Source: Zonotrichia leucophrys gambelii (Eukaryota; Chordata; Aves; Passeriformes; Passerellidae). Taken from it: a stretch of 64,000 bases of DNA. The stretch's first letter is position 1, and the number at the start of each line of letters is the position of its first letter. Where the stretch lies: positions 11,553,038 through 11,617,037 of the forward strand of contig NC_088173.1 in NCBI RefSeq assembly GCF_028769735.1. The letters run 5' to 3'. The position numbers were made by a program, and so were the translations under genes. Below are positions 25,646 to 36,440 of this stretch, piece by piece. The notes under the pieces are model-generated. The model was not told where the DNA came from and did not search any database. It worked only from the letters and a program-made list of their open reading frames with translations.

Positions 25646-26615
25646 AAATGGGCATAGATAAAATGGGGTGAGTTGTGCATTATTAAAGTTTTGGCATTAA
25701 ATCAGCACTTTTAGGAAAAAATGATTAGGTTTTGTTTCATCAAATAATTCATCAATAAATATGGGAAACATTCTAATTACTCCTTTCTCCTACATTTTCC
25801 CCTCACATAATTTTCATTACATCTATCTAAAGTTATAGCAGCTGAACCAGGAAGACAGAGTTTTATAGCTAGAAATTTCTGTTACAGGCATCCAATTGTT
25901 AGAAAAGTTCCTGTGCAGAAACCATGTGTGTGTTGTGGGCCTACAACCATGGCAGCTATTCAAATATTAAAGAGTGGGGTAAGTGTTACTTTATCATGTG
26001 CTGAGAGTGTTTCCTATGTTCTAAGTAATATGGATATGTCTACAAGTAATACCTAGCTTGAAATCATAAGCAGGTCTGAGCTAAATAGGTTACCCTGGAT
26101 GGTAGTAGTTTTAGTGTAGATATGGCCTCAGTAGTCCTTGGAATATGTTAAAAACCCCAGAAAAGAATTGGTGTTCTTTGGCATCTGACCATGATTACTG
26201 CTGGCTGCTTTTAGCAGAGCTGCCTAAGCTCCCTCCTTTGGATCTGCCTGCAGAAGTTGTAGCTGTATACGTTCAGTGTAGTTACCTTTGCAAGATAATC
26301 ACAATTTATCCTGTGCCTATAGCCTGTCCTTTGTGCTTTCCTCATTGTAAATTCACCACTCTGCCACATTACACCATGAGATAATATGTGATTCTTAAAA
26401 AAGATGTGGTAAGCATTTACTTTTATTTTTATATGAATAGCGTTAATGGGCAGTCCTGTTCTAAGGTGGAATCATGTCTCTTACTTGAGTAAAACTATCT
26501 TGGTGTAACTTAAATTATCAAATTTCATGTGGTACATGCTGTTCAGACAACAGGATCTTATCCCCTTATTTAAATACTTCAGCAGAACTATTTGGTTAAC
26601 AGAATTGCATAGACA

Positions 26616-26651
<36 letters not shown>
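26616..26651. repeat. (AAT)12 microsatellite
   Basis: Twelve uninterrupted AAT units over 36 bases. A perfect tract of this length is likely polymorphic between individuals. It makes an artificial isoleucine run in one plus-strand frame. Confidence 0.95.
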
Positions 26652-26652
<1 letters not shown>

Positions 26653-27106
26653 TATGAACTTTTTCTAATGATGACAGAAAGTAATAATTTTATCATGTAT
26701 ATGTGGTAGATAGTAAAAAATGGGCAAAAAGAAACATGAAAAAGAAAATGGTGCTAAAAAAATACAAAGCAAAAAATACAAACAAAATGCTTGTTATTTA
26801 ATATTTTTGTTCAGTGATCACTGTTTTGACAGCTCTACAGTGCTGCTACACATTAGCAAAACTCAGAGCAAGTACTCAGTGAATAGGTTTTTTTTGAAAT
26901 CCAGCATGTTGCCTATACAACTTCACTTTCATGTGTTACATGCCTGTGTGCAGTGATTGGAGGCTTTAGGTGACTGCAATGCAGGGAAATTAAACTGATT
27001 TGTAAAAGTGGTAATTTCTTATAGCTACACTTACAGTTGTGTATAATCTAATTCATAACGGGAAATCCAGTTTCATAGTTATATATGTGTGTATGTATAA
27101 AAATGC

Positions 27107-27140
27107 TTTCCTAATAATTTCTTTAAACATTATTAGGAAA
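27107..27140. repeat. Hairpin-forming inverted repeat with 12-bp perfect stem
   Basis: Arms tttcctaataat (27107-27118) and attattaggaaa (27129-27140) are perfect complements around a 10-base loop. Pairing does not extend outward, so it is shorter than a microRNA precursor. It might be a remnant of a small inverted-repeat element or chance. Confidence 0.75.
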
Positions 27141-29519
27141 TAAATGTTATATCTTAAACTATGTCAGAAAATCTTGTAGAAATTGAAGTAAAATAGCATT
27201 TTTTGAGATAAATGGTTCATGTATCAGCATGGCAGCAGGAGTTTCGTTATATATGATACTGTCCGTATATAATTTCTTTCAAGCCTTTAGCAATTTTCCA
27301 TGTATGATTTTATTTATTACCTGTTTCTGCAAGTGCAGCAGTAGCTATGCTAATTGTTGGTCCATTTTTTTTCCAAAGTAGAGCTCTTTGTGGAGATGAT
27401 CTTGCATTTAAATTGCAATGATTGAACTATTAAGTAAATTTTATTTAAGGAATCTCCTTTTTCTTCACTTTGTCACCTTATCTTTCTTTTCTGTTTTAGA
27501 GCAACATTATCAACAATTACTATTGTATTATGAATTGCTTCTATAGCCTGATAGGAATTTCCTAAAAAAATAGTTGTGATGGTATGGCATTTTTCTGTGA
27601 AAGAGATAAAAAAATTGAGAAGTAAATTTAGGTTCTTTCTTGCTTAGATATGATTCACTATGTAACAACTTGGTGATTGAAATAAATCCAAGGAATATAA
27701 TATCTGCAGCCAATGCTCATAAGATAGTCAATGTGTTGAGCCACTTATGTGAGCTAATTTAAATGGATTTATTCCTAAGAGACTACAGTGACCATTAATA
27801 ATTTCTTATTTATGTTCTACTGCTTAATTGTGTTTTATGCAGACTCTTACTCTCCCTCATTTTCCCATTACTACTTTGCAGTAGCTTGTTGTGATACATA
27901 TTTTTGAAGAAATACAGCTGGCATTTGTTGCAGAATCTCTGTGGGTATCTCCACGAGCTAGATAAAATCTGTTGTGCGTAATAGTCATGTTTGCAATAAC
28001 TATGAAATTCATGGCAGCTGCAAGCATTTTACACCCTGAAAAATGAAGCCTAAAGTATAGCAGGGAACAGTTGAAAATGTAGTGACCAATTTCTGCATGA
28101 GGCTGTTTAGTATCCTGCAAAAAAAGGAAGGAGCACATGAACTTCTGCAGCAAATGTATGAGAAATAGACTGTCAGCTTAAAGTATTACATGTAGCTTGT
28201 CAGCTGTTGAATTAAAAATGCACCTTATCTTCACTGTACATTTGACTTAATGATCCTTTTCAGAAATGTCTGCATAAGGGTTTCTGAAATTGCAAATTTA
28301 ATAAATTACTTGACAAAGGGTCGAAAAGGGTACAGCTTCCCCTATCTTTAGGAAGTCTTTTCTTAATGGGATTTACACCATGTGATGAAAGAAGATAGGT
28401 ATCCTTTCTTGTGTGCCCAAGTCTGTAAGCAGCTTTGCTTCACTTACCTGTTAAAGTAGAGCACAAGCAATAGAAACCGACGTGCATGAAAAAATATCTT
28501 TGTAGTGACGATACAAGGGTTCCTTTAGGCAACTTTACTGTGAACAAATTTTTGCCTGGATCATACTCCAAATACTGTAAAAAACTATTACTGGTCAAAT
28601 AATAAAGATGTTCACTTTAGATCTGGAATGAATGCCTGAAGAGAAGACTTCTTTAAGAAAGACTCAATCAGGTATCTCTTCCTACTTGCTCCTTCATCAA
28701 AATTTGTTTTGCATGAGGTGTGTTAATGGACACTAATTTGAAGCATAAACAAATTAACTTTGAGATTGGAAAGATCCCACCTTTTTTTATTTGCAGTCTG
28801 TCATCTACTAGCCATCTAAAGTTGGTGGTTTCCTTTTTTGTCTGAGGATTTGCAAATAATTTTAATATGATAAAAAAGGAGAAAGACTCAGATACTCCTG
28901 AAGCCATTCATATTCTGATTGGAAGAAGCATTTTTCATGTGCACTTAACATTATAGTGATAAAATTGAAACTAAAAATATATGTATTTTTCTGAGTTGTG
29001 GGGATTAGAAAAAGGAATACAGATTGTGAATTGGAAGGTGGATGAAAAACCATCCATGTCATATTTCTTTTCCCCTTTGCTTAAAAATATAACAAAAGTA
29101 TGGTAGTGTTCCCATAGAATGGTTTAACGAAGGAAAGGGTTTGAATTCCTATCTGATAAACATTTACAGATGGATGTACAAAGGCAATACTTCAAAATGT
29201 AAAAGATAATCAATGTGAATAAAAATTTGGCTTTGAATACTTTACTGCAATGTTATTACTTCCTCTATGTGGTGTGTTTCCAATTTGGAAAAATAAAAAC
29301 CCAACTGTGAGCAGAAAAAAAATATATCCTTCAATAGTGACTCCATTTGTTGAGAAGATCTAATGGTTTTATTTTCATGCTTAATGCCTGTGAAGTTGCA
29401 CAGACCATAATTTCTAAATCCATCAGGAATACCACTGTAGTACTGTTGCCTTCAAAACTATCTGTAATGGATTGCTTGCTTTTGATTTGTAGAGTGACAT
29501 GGCAACCAGGATTAACTTT

Positions 29520-29539
29520 CACCCCACCCCCCACCCCCA
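29520..29539. repeat. C-rich low-complexity run
   Basis: Runs of four to six C separated by single A. Possible slippage tract with no known role. Confidence 0.8.
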
Positions 29540-31330
29540 TTCAAACATGTATGTATTTTAGACCCCATTAAAAAAATTAAAAGGGGAAGTCATAACTGTT
29601 AGGTTAGATCATGGTTTTGAGTCCTGGATTCTAATATCCCTGCACCCAGGCTGTTAAAACTAGAAGATTGATACTTAATGATGTTTCTTGCCCTTTGTTC
29701 CCCCATCTAAGCTATAAAGCAGATTTGACAAGCTCTTTTAAAAAGTGCTAGAAGAAAAGGAGAAGACAAATGAGAGACCAGAGGGATAAAATAGGTTGTT
29801 GAGAGAGGCTTTGGCATCTGAAGAGTTGGAGAATAGCTTCTGAATTTCGCAAGTCCACAAAAAAATCTTGTATTTGACACAGAAAATGTATTCTTCTTTT
29901 GATTAAAAGACGAGAGCCACATGCATCTTAGGTTTCATACCTAATTGTACACACATCTTCTATCAAAACACACATTCTTTAGGTGAAATATTTGAAATCA
30001 GTAAATACAGAACACAAGACATCATTTTAGATGTGAGAAAACCTAAATGAAATGAGGTACTAATAAGAAATAATTGTTTCTAAAATAATGAAAAGAGCAG
30101 TCCTGAGTTGAAGTACGATGTTTGTGTTTGATGTAACATCTCTTAGCTTATTATATTACAATATGATGTTTATACCTCATAATAAAAATAGTTGTGGTGC
30201 AAAGAAGAGTTAGGATATGGATTAAAGAATTGGAAGCAATTTTTTAGTTGTCTATGATGTAAAGAAATCAAAAATGCAGCGTTTTCCAGTTTTCATATTA
30301 GATCTGATGTAGTGGAAGACTCTTCAGTTTAGCAATGAAAGTTATACAAAATCATATGGCTAGAATTTGAAATCAGAAAAATTGGGAGTAAACTAAATGC
30401 AGTTTCATTAGAATTCCTTGCCATGAGCTACTACGCATTCTCTGCCAATAAAAAAATCCAAAATCAAAGGGTTTCTTTAGTAATTGTATTTTTTTTCTGA
30501 TATTGAATTCAAACACAGTTGCTGGACTTTAAATGGACAGTAATTTAGGGCAGCTTGCTTCTTGCTTTATGCAGGATAAAATGAATCATTGCACAGGTTT
30601 CTTCTTGCCTTAGATGTGTGATTTGCAGTTGATTCTTAAATCTGTCTCAGGTTTTTATGCTGGCATATCTTCATCAGAGCGGATATTTCCTAGGAAGAAA
30701 GAAAATAATAGGCAAACAGGAAATCAGAAATGCATGATAATCTACTGAAATTATCTTTTGAGTGTGGTCAGGTGGAAGAATAGAGGACGTAAAAACTTTT
30801 CAAATTAAATGTGCTACTGTCTGAGCAATCTGTCTACCTATACTGAAAATCCTGTTACCTAAGAATCCTGAAGTGCATTTATAGATTTTTTCTGCCTTTC
30901 TGTGTATGAGACAGTACAAGTTCAAGTTTACTGTCAATAGTGCTTTATTCAGAGAGCTTTGGATTTGTGCAATTGTTTCCAGAGTCTTAAATCTGAAAAT
31001 CACAGGCTTTTTTCATCTCCATCTTGCTTAGCTTCTTCTTTTTCTTTAGTCAGGTCAGAAAGTAGTTCTAAATTGCTAAATTATGTTTTTTTTTTTTTAA
31101 TTCTAGTCTCCTTAATCTTTTCACTTGTCCCATAGCTACTTATCATAGTATTTCTAGGCAATATTCCAAATCTTCAAAATATCATCAAGATACTTTTTTC
31201 TTTTGTTTGGTCTGGCATCAATTACAGCTTGATTATCATTCAGTACCAAAAGCTGATCCAGTTGAAAAAATCGATGTAACGGATTCACAGTGCAATATAA
31301 TTGTTTTCCTTATATGTGTATTTAGCTACA

Positions 31331-31464
31331 TCACAGAATAGTCTGATTTGGAAGGGACCCACAAGGATCAAGTCTAACTCTTAAGTGAATGGCCCATACA
31401 GGGGATGAAGCCACAACCTTAGTTTTGTTAGTACTCTGCTCTAACTAGCTGAACTAACCTCAGA
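31331..31464 (-). mobile_element. tRNA-Ile-derived SINE with CR1-like tail (TguSINE1 type)
   Basis: Read on the minus strand, 31464-31390 follows an isoleucine tRNA from end to end. Box A is TAGTTCAGCTAG (complement of 31445-31456). An anticodon-loop-like CTAACAA follows, in place of CTAATAA. Box B is GGCTTCATCC (complement of 31403-31412, against the canonical GGTTCGATCC). The acceptor end is TGTATGGGCCA. The tail, 31389-31331, resembles the 3' end of CR1 LINEs, ending in ...TTCCAAATCAGACTATTCTGTGA. A tRNA-Ile head with a CR1-like 3' tail is the known plan of the passerine SINE TguSINE1, which borrows CR1 machinery for copying. Substitutions in both boxes and in the anticodon mean this is not a working tRNA gene. 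The outer edges are approximate. Confidence 0.85.
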
Positions 31465-31694
31465 TGAGTTTGTGTCTCATCAACTGCAGACTTGAAAAAA
31501 ATGAAGTAACCTTTTCTATACCATTAATGAGTAATTTTAATACATCAGCTAGTTCAAAGTTGCTTTAATAATTTTCAATGGGAATTTACTAATAATTTTG
31601 AAAAGGAGAAGAATATCCATCCTTTTTATATGTGTAAAACCTGGGCTACTTGAGTGGCATTCAGTTTAGCAGTTTAGTCTCTCTGCAGGGCCTT
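31465..31694. other. Spacer between the SINE and a CR1 fragment
   Basis: About 230 bases with no recognisable element. Some of the part nearest 31694 may be diverged CR1. Confidence 0.4.
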
Positions 31695-31995
31695 CCTTCC
31701 TTGGAGGGAGTCAACAGCTCCTGCCAGCTCTGTATCATCTGTGAACTTGCTGAGTGTCCCTTCCAGTCCTGTGTCCAAGTCATTAACGAAGATGTTGAAG
31801 AGCACAGGGCTGAGGATGGAGACCTGTGGCACCCACTAGTGACAGGTCCCCAGTCTGATGTCACCCCATTCATTATAAACCTTTTTGCCCAACCCATCAG
31901 CCAGTAGCTCACCCATTGCATGTTGTGTTTATCCAGCTGTGTGCTGGACATGTTGTCCAGAACAATTCTGTGAGAGAAAGTATTGAAAGCTTGAT
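31695..31995 (-). mobile_element. CR1 LINE fragment
   Basis: About 300 bases match remembered antisense CR1 sequence: the gtatcatctgtgaacttgctgag block, the gaagatgttgaagagcacagg block and the ccagctgtgtgctggacat block. In CR1 these lie in the 3' part of the reverse-transcriptase reading frame (ORF2). The same tcatctg.aaacttgctgag block recurs in the CR1 at 33821-35023. The copy lacks a recognisable CR1 3' end and is a dead fragment with no intact protein. Confidence 0.85.
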
Positions 31996-32164
31996 GTTTA
32001 GAGGAGGATTATTTAATTTTGCATGCTTAGTATAAATCAGTTAAAACATCAAGCTACAATTAAGCATAAATCTACTCGAGATGTGGCATATTACTTCTGC
32101 TGGTTTGGTAACAAATATACCTAATTTAGGAACTGCAAACAGCAGCACTTCTTCAGTACTCATT

Positions 32165-32200
32165 TTTCTGTTTCTGAATTTGTTTCTGTTTCTGAATCTG
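32165..32200. repeat. 18-bp tandem repeat, two copies, one mismatch
   Basis: tttctgtttctgaatttg is followed at once by the same unit with one T to C change. The unit itself contains a 6-base TTTCTG repeat. Confidence 0.85.
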
Positions 32201-32948
32201 TTTCATGAACAGACTTGAAATTCAGCTTTCTAATCATGCCCAGTCCATATGGGACCCACTTTAATGATGGTTCTGTAAATTAGCCATCAGGCTCTTTTTT
32301 CAGGTTTATGGCTATGTATAATTGAACAAGGACGAAAAGAGTAAGTAGAACTCTAGGAAGGTGAGATTACAAGGAAGCCATGCACCCCATACGCTGATTT
32401 ACTCCTGGAAGTATTCTCAGTAATAATTCACAAGTAGTTTTTACTGAAGGTGTTAAAGAGTTATCCAAAGTTGGACTTTTAAAGTCCTATGTGAAAGCCA
32501 GAGGGTTGAAGCCCTGAAAGTGAATCATACCTTTCAACGGCTTTATTTAGAGACAAACTTAAAATGCTCCCAAGATCTGCTTATTTTATATTTACAAATA
32601 GGATCGATTTTACTGTGTTTTCTCAGAGATGACCCCAAAATAAGAGGCTTCTTTGATACATATTTTTAGAATTCCAGAGATCATCTCTGCTTGTTTCAAG
32701 TTTCTTTCCTTGTTTCTTCCAATCTTTTTATTGGAAAAAAAGGTTTTTTTCTCCCCTCTCGTCCTTAGTGTAGAAAAAGCCTTCCTATTAATTTTTTTTA
32801 AAATTTAAACCAGCTGCCATATTAATGTTCTAAATGAAAAATGCTGCAGCAGTGGCACTATCATGCAGATTGTTAAAATATGTTTAAATTATATTGTGTG
32901 TTAGGATCCAAAGGACTGACAATGGTATGTTGGATCACAGAGTGCTTC

Positions 32949-33006
32949 TAACTCCCCTCCCAAATCCCACAAAACCCAAACACCCCTCCCCACCCCAGAC
33001 CCCCAG
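32949..33006. repeat. C-rich low-complexity tract
   Basis: About 58 bases of C and A with little G, including cccctccccacccc. It could be a decayed microsatellite. Confidence 0.6.
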
Positions 33007-33820
33007 CTCCATACAGATTTATGTGACTGTCCCAGAGGTCCTGAATTAATAATATGTAGCATGTGCACAAGAATGATATATGGAAGAGGAATGGCTTATG
33101 TCTCTGTTAAATACTGCATTGTAAAAGTTGTACCAATACATGTTTGTGAGACAGGTCCTGTTTCTCTTGCTTTCCTGCAGGTTGCTAATCTCTTGGGCAG
33201 ATAAGGAAGGGGGTAGCTTCTGAGCTTTTGGATTTAGGAACTCTGTAGTGTACCTCATACTTTGAAGCAAAGCACTAAAGCACCATTAAATTTTAAAATA
33301 GAATTCAGAAACATTAAACTTTCTTATACCCTGCAGTTCTTGGTACAAATGACTGAATTTCAGATTAAGGTAAAGGAAAAAAAAACCCCAAACCACGAAG
33401 AACTAAACAAGTGCAAACCACCCAGGAGTCTGAATGGGAGATAGGCATTGTAGTGAGTCAGTCTGTATTTTTCTGTAGCTGAAAGTGATAGCTGCCTTGT
33501 CCCAAAGGCTATTTTGCATTTAAAAGTGAAGATTATACAGACAACACAGGAACTATCTCCTTTCCACTCCATATTCAGCTCACAGAAAAACTCCTGTAGC
33601 TGGAGAGAAACAGTTTGGTGAAGGACTTCAATTTTTTCACATTCCTTCTCATTGCATGTAAGATTAAAAAACAGCAAAATTGTGAATAGTGATATGAGTA
33701 CAGAACAAATAATTTCATGTTGACAATTTTCATTTCACCTCTTCAAAACAGTAATTGTATATGTCCTACAAAGTCACTTCAAATGGAAATGCACTACAAA
33801 ATGGGGCAACTGTAATATAA

Positions 33821-35023
33821 TAGAATTGTAGAAGGGCAGGGCCTGGAATGGATCTCAAAGATCATCCAGTTCCAACCCCCTGCTTCATGGGCAGAGACAC
33901 ATTTTGCTACATTAGGTTCCTCAGGGCTTCATCCAGCCTGGCCTTGAGTACTTCCAGGGATGGGGTGTCCACAACTTGTGCAACTTGTTCCAGTGCTTCA
34001 TCACACTCTGAGTAAAGAATTTCTTCCTAATATCTCATCTAAAGCTACCTGAAAAATCTTTCAATTTTAAACCCCTGCCCATTGTCCTATCACTATCTGC
34101 CCATCCCTCTCCCTCCTTTTCATAAGTCCCATTCAGGTACTGAAATGCCGATCTTTCTGGAGGCTTGTCTTCTCCAGGATGAACAACCCCAGCTCTCTCA
34201 ATCTGTCTTTGTAGAGAGGTGCTCCATCCCTCTGATCATTTTCATGGCCTTCTCTGGACCCATCTTAGCATGTACATGTCTTTCTTGTGTTGAGGACCCC
34301 AGAGCTGATCATGGTACTCCAGGTGGGGTCATTAGAGTTGCAGAATCACCTCCCTTGACATGCTTTACACTCCTCTTTAATACAGCCCAGGATACAGACC
34401 TCCTGGGCTGCAAGTGCACTCTGTTGGCTCACGTCCAGCTTGCCATCTTCAAGAATTCCCCACTCCTTCTCTGCAGAGCTGCTCTCAATGACTTACCCTT
34501 CCTGTCTGGACTCATGTCTGGGATTGTCCTGACCCGGGTGCAGCACATTGCACTTCCTGAACTCCATAAGATTCTCATGGGCTTATGTCTCGTGGTTGTC
34601 CAGGTCCCTCTGGATGACATCCCATCCTGTTGCTTAGCTTTGTGTCATCTGCAAACTTGCTGAGAGTGCACTTGGTCCCCCTAGATCATGAATGAAGATA
34701 TTGAAGAACATCAGTCCTAAGATAGAATCCTGAAGGGACATCACTTGTCACTGGCCTCCAACTGGACATAGAGTCATTGGCTACAACTCTGTGGCTGCAT
34801 CCATCCAGCCAATTCCTTAGTCACTGAGTAGTCCATCCATCAAATCCGTATGTCTCCAGTTTGAAGATAAGAATGTCATGTGGATTCATACTGAAAGTGC
34901 TACAGAAGTCTAAGTAGATGACATCTGTTAGTCTTTTCTTGTCAACCATTATCATCACTTCACCATAGAAAGCAGATTGATTTGGCACAATTTGCCACTC
35001 TTAGTAAAGTCATGCCGGCTGCC
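33821..35023 (-). mobile_element. CR1 LINE, 5'-truncated, ~1.2 kb
   Basis: On the plus strand this begins with the reversed CR1 3' end (agaattgtagaa, then gatcatccagttccaaccccctg) and runs toward the 5' side through ORF2. It passes the gtgtcatctgcaaacttgctgag, ccatccagccaattcctta and gtccatccatcaaatcc blocks, all matching remembered avian CR1 sequence. The element is therefore on the minus strand, with its 3' end at 33821. It stops in ORF2 near 35023, the 5' truncation usual for CR1. The sense frame is broken by stops and indels. A 193-codon frame on the opposite strand (34082-34663) is a by-product and not a gene. CR1 normally makes no clear target-site duplication, and none was seen. Confidence 0.93.
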
Positions 35024-35730
35024 TTAATGTTTATTTCTAAAATGTCAAAGTGGGATGTTTTGACAGTGTTACAACAGCCTTTATTCAATATTAAATGCCA
35101 CTTACACCTCATTATGCAGTAAGGAGAATAAACACAGATCACCTGGGGAACGAGGCAACCTGAAAAGTGTCTTTATCAGGGAAGTATGAAAGAATAACTA
35201 CCCAACTATTCAATATATTGAAGGTCATTCCTAAATCAGTCATCAGTCTCTGAGACTTAATTTGAATAGAGATTCTCAGGTGCTGCTTCATTGAAACATT
35301 TATGTGTGGCAGAAATAGTTCACCAGGATGGAATCGTGTTTGAACAAAAGTTGCATATTAGTCAGTTACTGAAATCTGTAAGTTGTCATAGTGTATTTTG
35401 GAGAAGCTGGGTATTTTGAGACATGAGGACCTTCTCTCAGTCAAGCTATCATGTAGCTGGGAACCTGAAAGTGCAGAGAGCAGAAGGCTTTTGGCACCGT
35501 AGAAGGAAATGTGAAAGCATAAAAAAGCCCCTCAGCTTAAAGAGGCTGTAGAGCTCCATTCTAAAAACTCTCCAGCACAGTTGAGTGAACTTGCGTACAG
35601 AAGAGCAAAGAAAACTCTGTGAATAAAACTGATCAAACCCGTAAAGGTGCAAAATATTCTGCAAAACTTGATTAAACCCAGACAAAGTTAGATGATGATG
35701 CTAAAAAAATGTAAATATTTTATTTACTAA
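35024..35730. other. Unique non-coding sequence
   Basis: No gene or repeat recognised between the CR1 and the purine-rich tract. Confidence 0.45.
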
Positions 35731-35790
35731 TAAAAGAGGAAAAAAAGAAAGATAAGAGAAAAGAAAGAAAGAAAGAAATAGAAAAAATAA
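35731..35790. repeat. Purine-rich (GAAA)n-type low-complexity tract
   Basis: About 60 bases almost wholly A and G, with a core of GAAA units at about 35758-35779. It directly precedes the GC-rich block that follows. Confidence 0.85.
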
Positions 35791-35799
35791 GTGTCTGTG

Positions 35800-36440
35800 A
35801 GGGGGACAGGGACAGTTACAGGGGTTAGGTAGAAACATATCACCTTTATGAGGGTCCCAACAATGTCTCCTTGTTCCCCTCTATCTGGTCTTCTTGGTGG
35901 TGAAGGTCCCTCATGCCAAAAAGTATAGAATCCACTGGATTAGTATACACGTTGGGTAGGTGGGAATGCCCAGGTGCCTCCCCTGCAGAGGGCTAGGTTT
36001 GACAGTGTCCTTGCAAGACACTGCATCTGTTGCATCATTTTGCATTACATGCAGTGCGTGGGTGCAGGGTCTGGGGACCCCTTTGGGCGTGGGGAGGGCC
36101 TTTGATGGGCCATGAACCCCCTCTGCTGTCATTCCTGTGGATGTGCCATGGATGTGGCTGTCCTGGGGTGGGGAGCACCCGCTGCTGGGCTGGTCTGCAC
36201 GGTGGAGGATGGGCATTCACTGCCCACCAGAGGCTTTTTCACCACACACCTAAAACCTCTCCTGCTCCCTGTTTGGTGTGAGGGTCTGACAGCAGCCAGC
36301 CTGGGGCAGTGGTCTCCACTCCGAAGATGTGAATGTATTCTTCTCCCCCAGCCCAGACCTGAGTCCCTTTCTCTTGTCTCCATCATCTTGCAGACCAGGG
36401 CTTCAATCCAGAGGCCCACTCAGGGTGTGGTGGTCTTCCA
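35800..36440. other. GC-rich block of unknown class, repeat-like
   Basis: About 640 bases are clearly richer in G and C than their surroundings, with sharp edges and a purine-rich tract on the left. Overlapping open frames of 60-118 codons occur on both strands, as expected in GC-rich DNA with few stop codons, and none shows a family signature. The abrupt composition change and flanking A-rich tract suggest an inserted element, perhaps a retroviral LTR or internal fragment, but clear TG...CA ends and target-site duplications were not found. A regulatory element or an exon of a non-coding RNA is possible. Confidence 0.4.

Larger units (their letters stand above)
25144..31330. other. Unique AT-rich non-coding sequence with several palindromes
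   Basis: No gene or transposable element was recognised in this stretch. It contains a 24-bp near-palindrome (25530-25553), a (TTTG)n run (25622-25645), an (AAT)n microsatellite (26616-26651), a 12-bp-stem hairpin (27107-27140) and a C-rich run at 29520-29539, listed separately where useful. Open frames are all below 100 codons. Confidence 0.5.
31996..33820. other. Unique sequence between CR1 copies
   Basis: No gene recognised. It contains an 18-bp tandem repeat (32165-32200) and a C-rich low-complexity stretch (32949-33006). A 105-codon minus-strand frame at 33360-33677 shows no family signature. Confidence 0.5.

Noticed and set aside
27107..27140. MicroRNA precursor
   Set aside because: A stem of 12 bp with no outward extension is too short for a typical precursor.
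31390..31464. A working tRNA-Ile gene on the minus strand
   Set aside because: Box A, box B and the anticodon loop carry substitutions, and a CR1-like tail replaces a poly-T terminator, so it is a SINE head.
34082..34663. 193-codon plus-strand gene
   Set aside because: Antisense to CR1 ORF2 sequence; explained by the retroposon.
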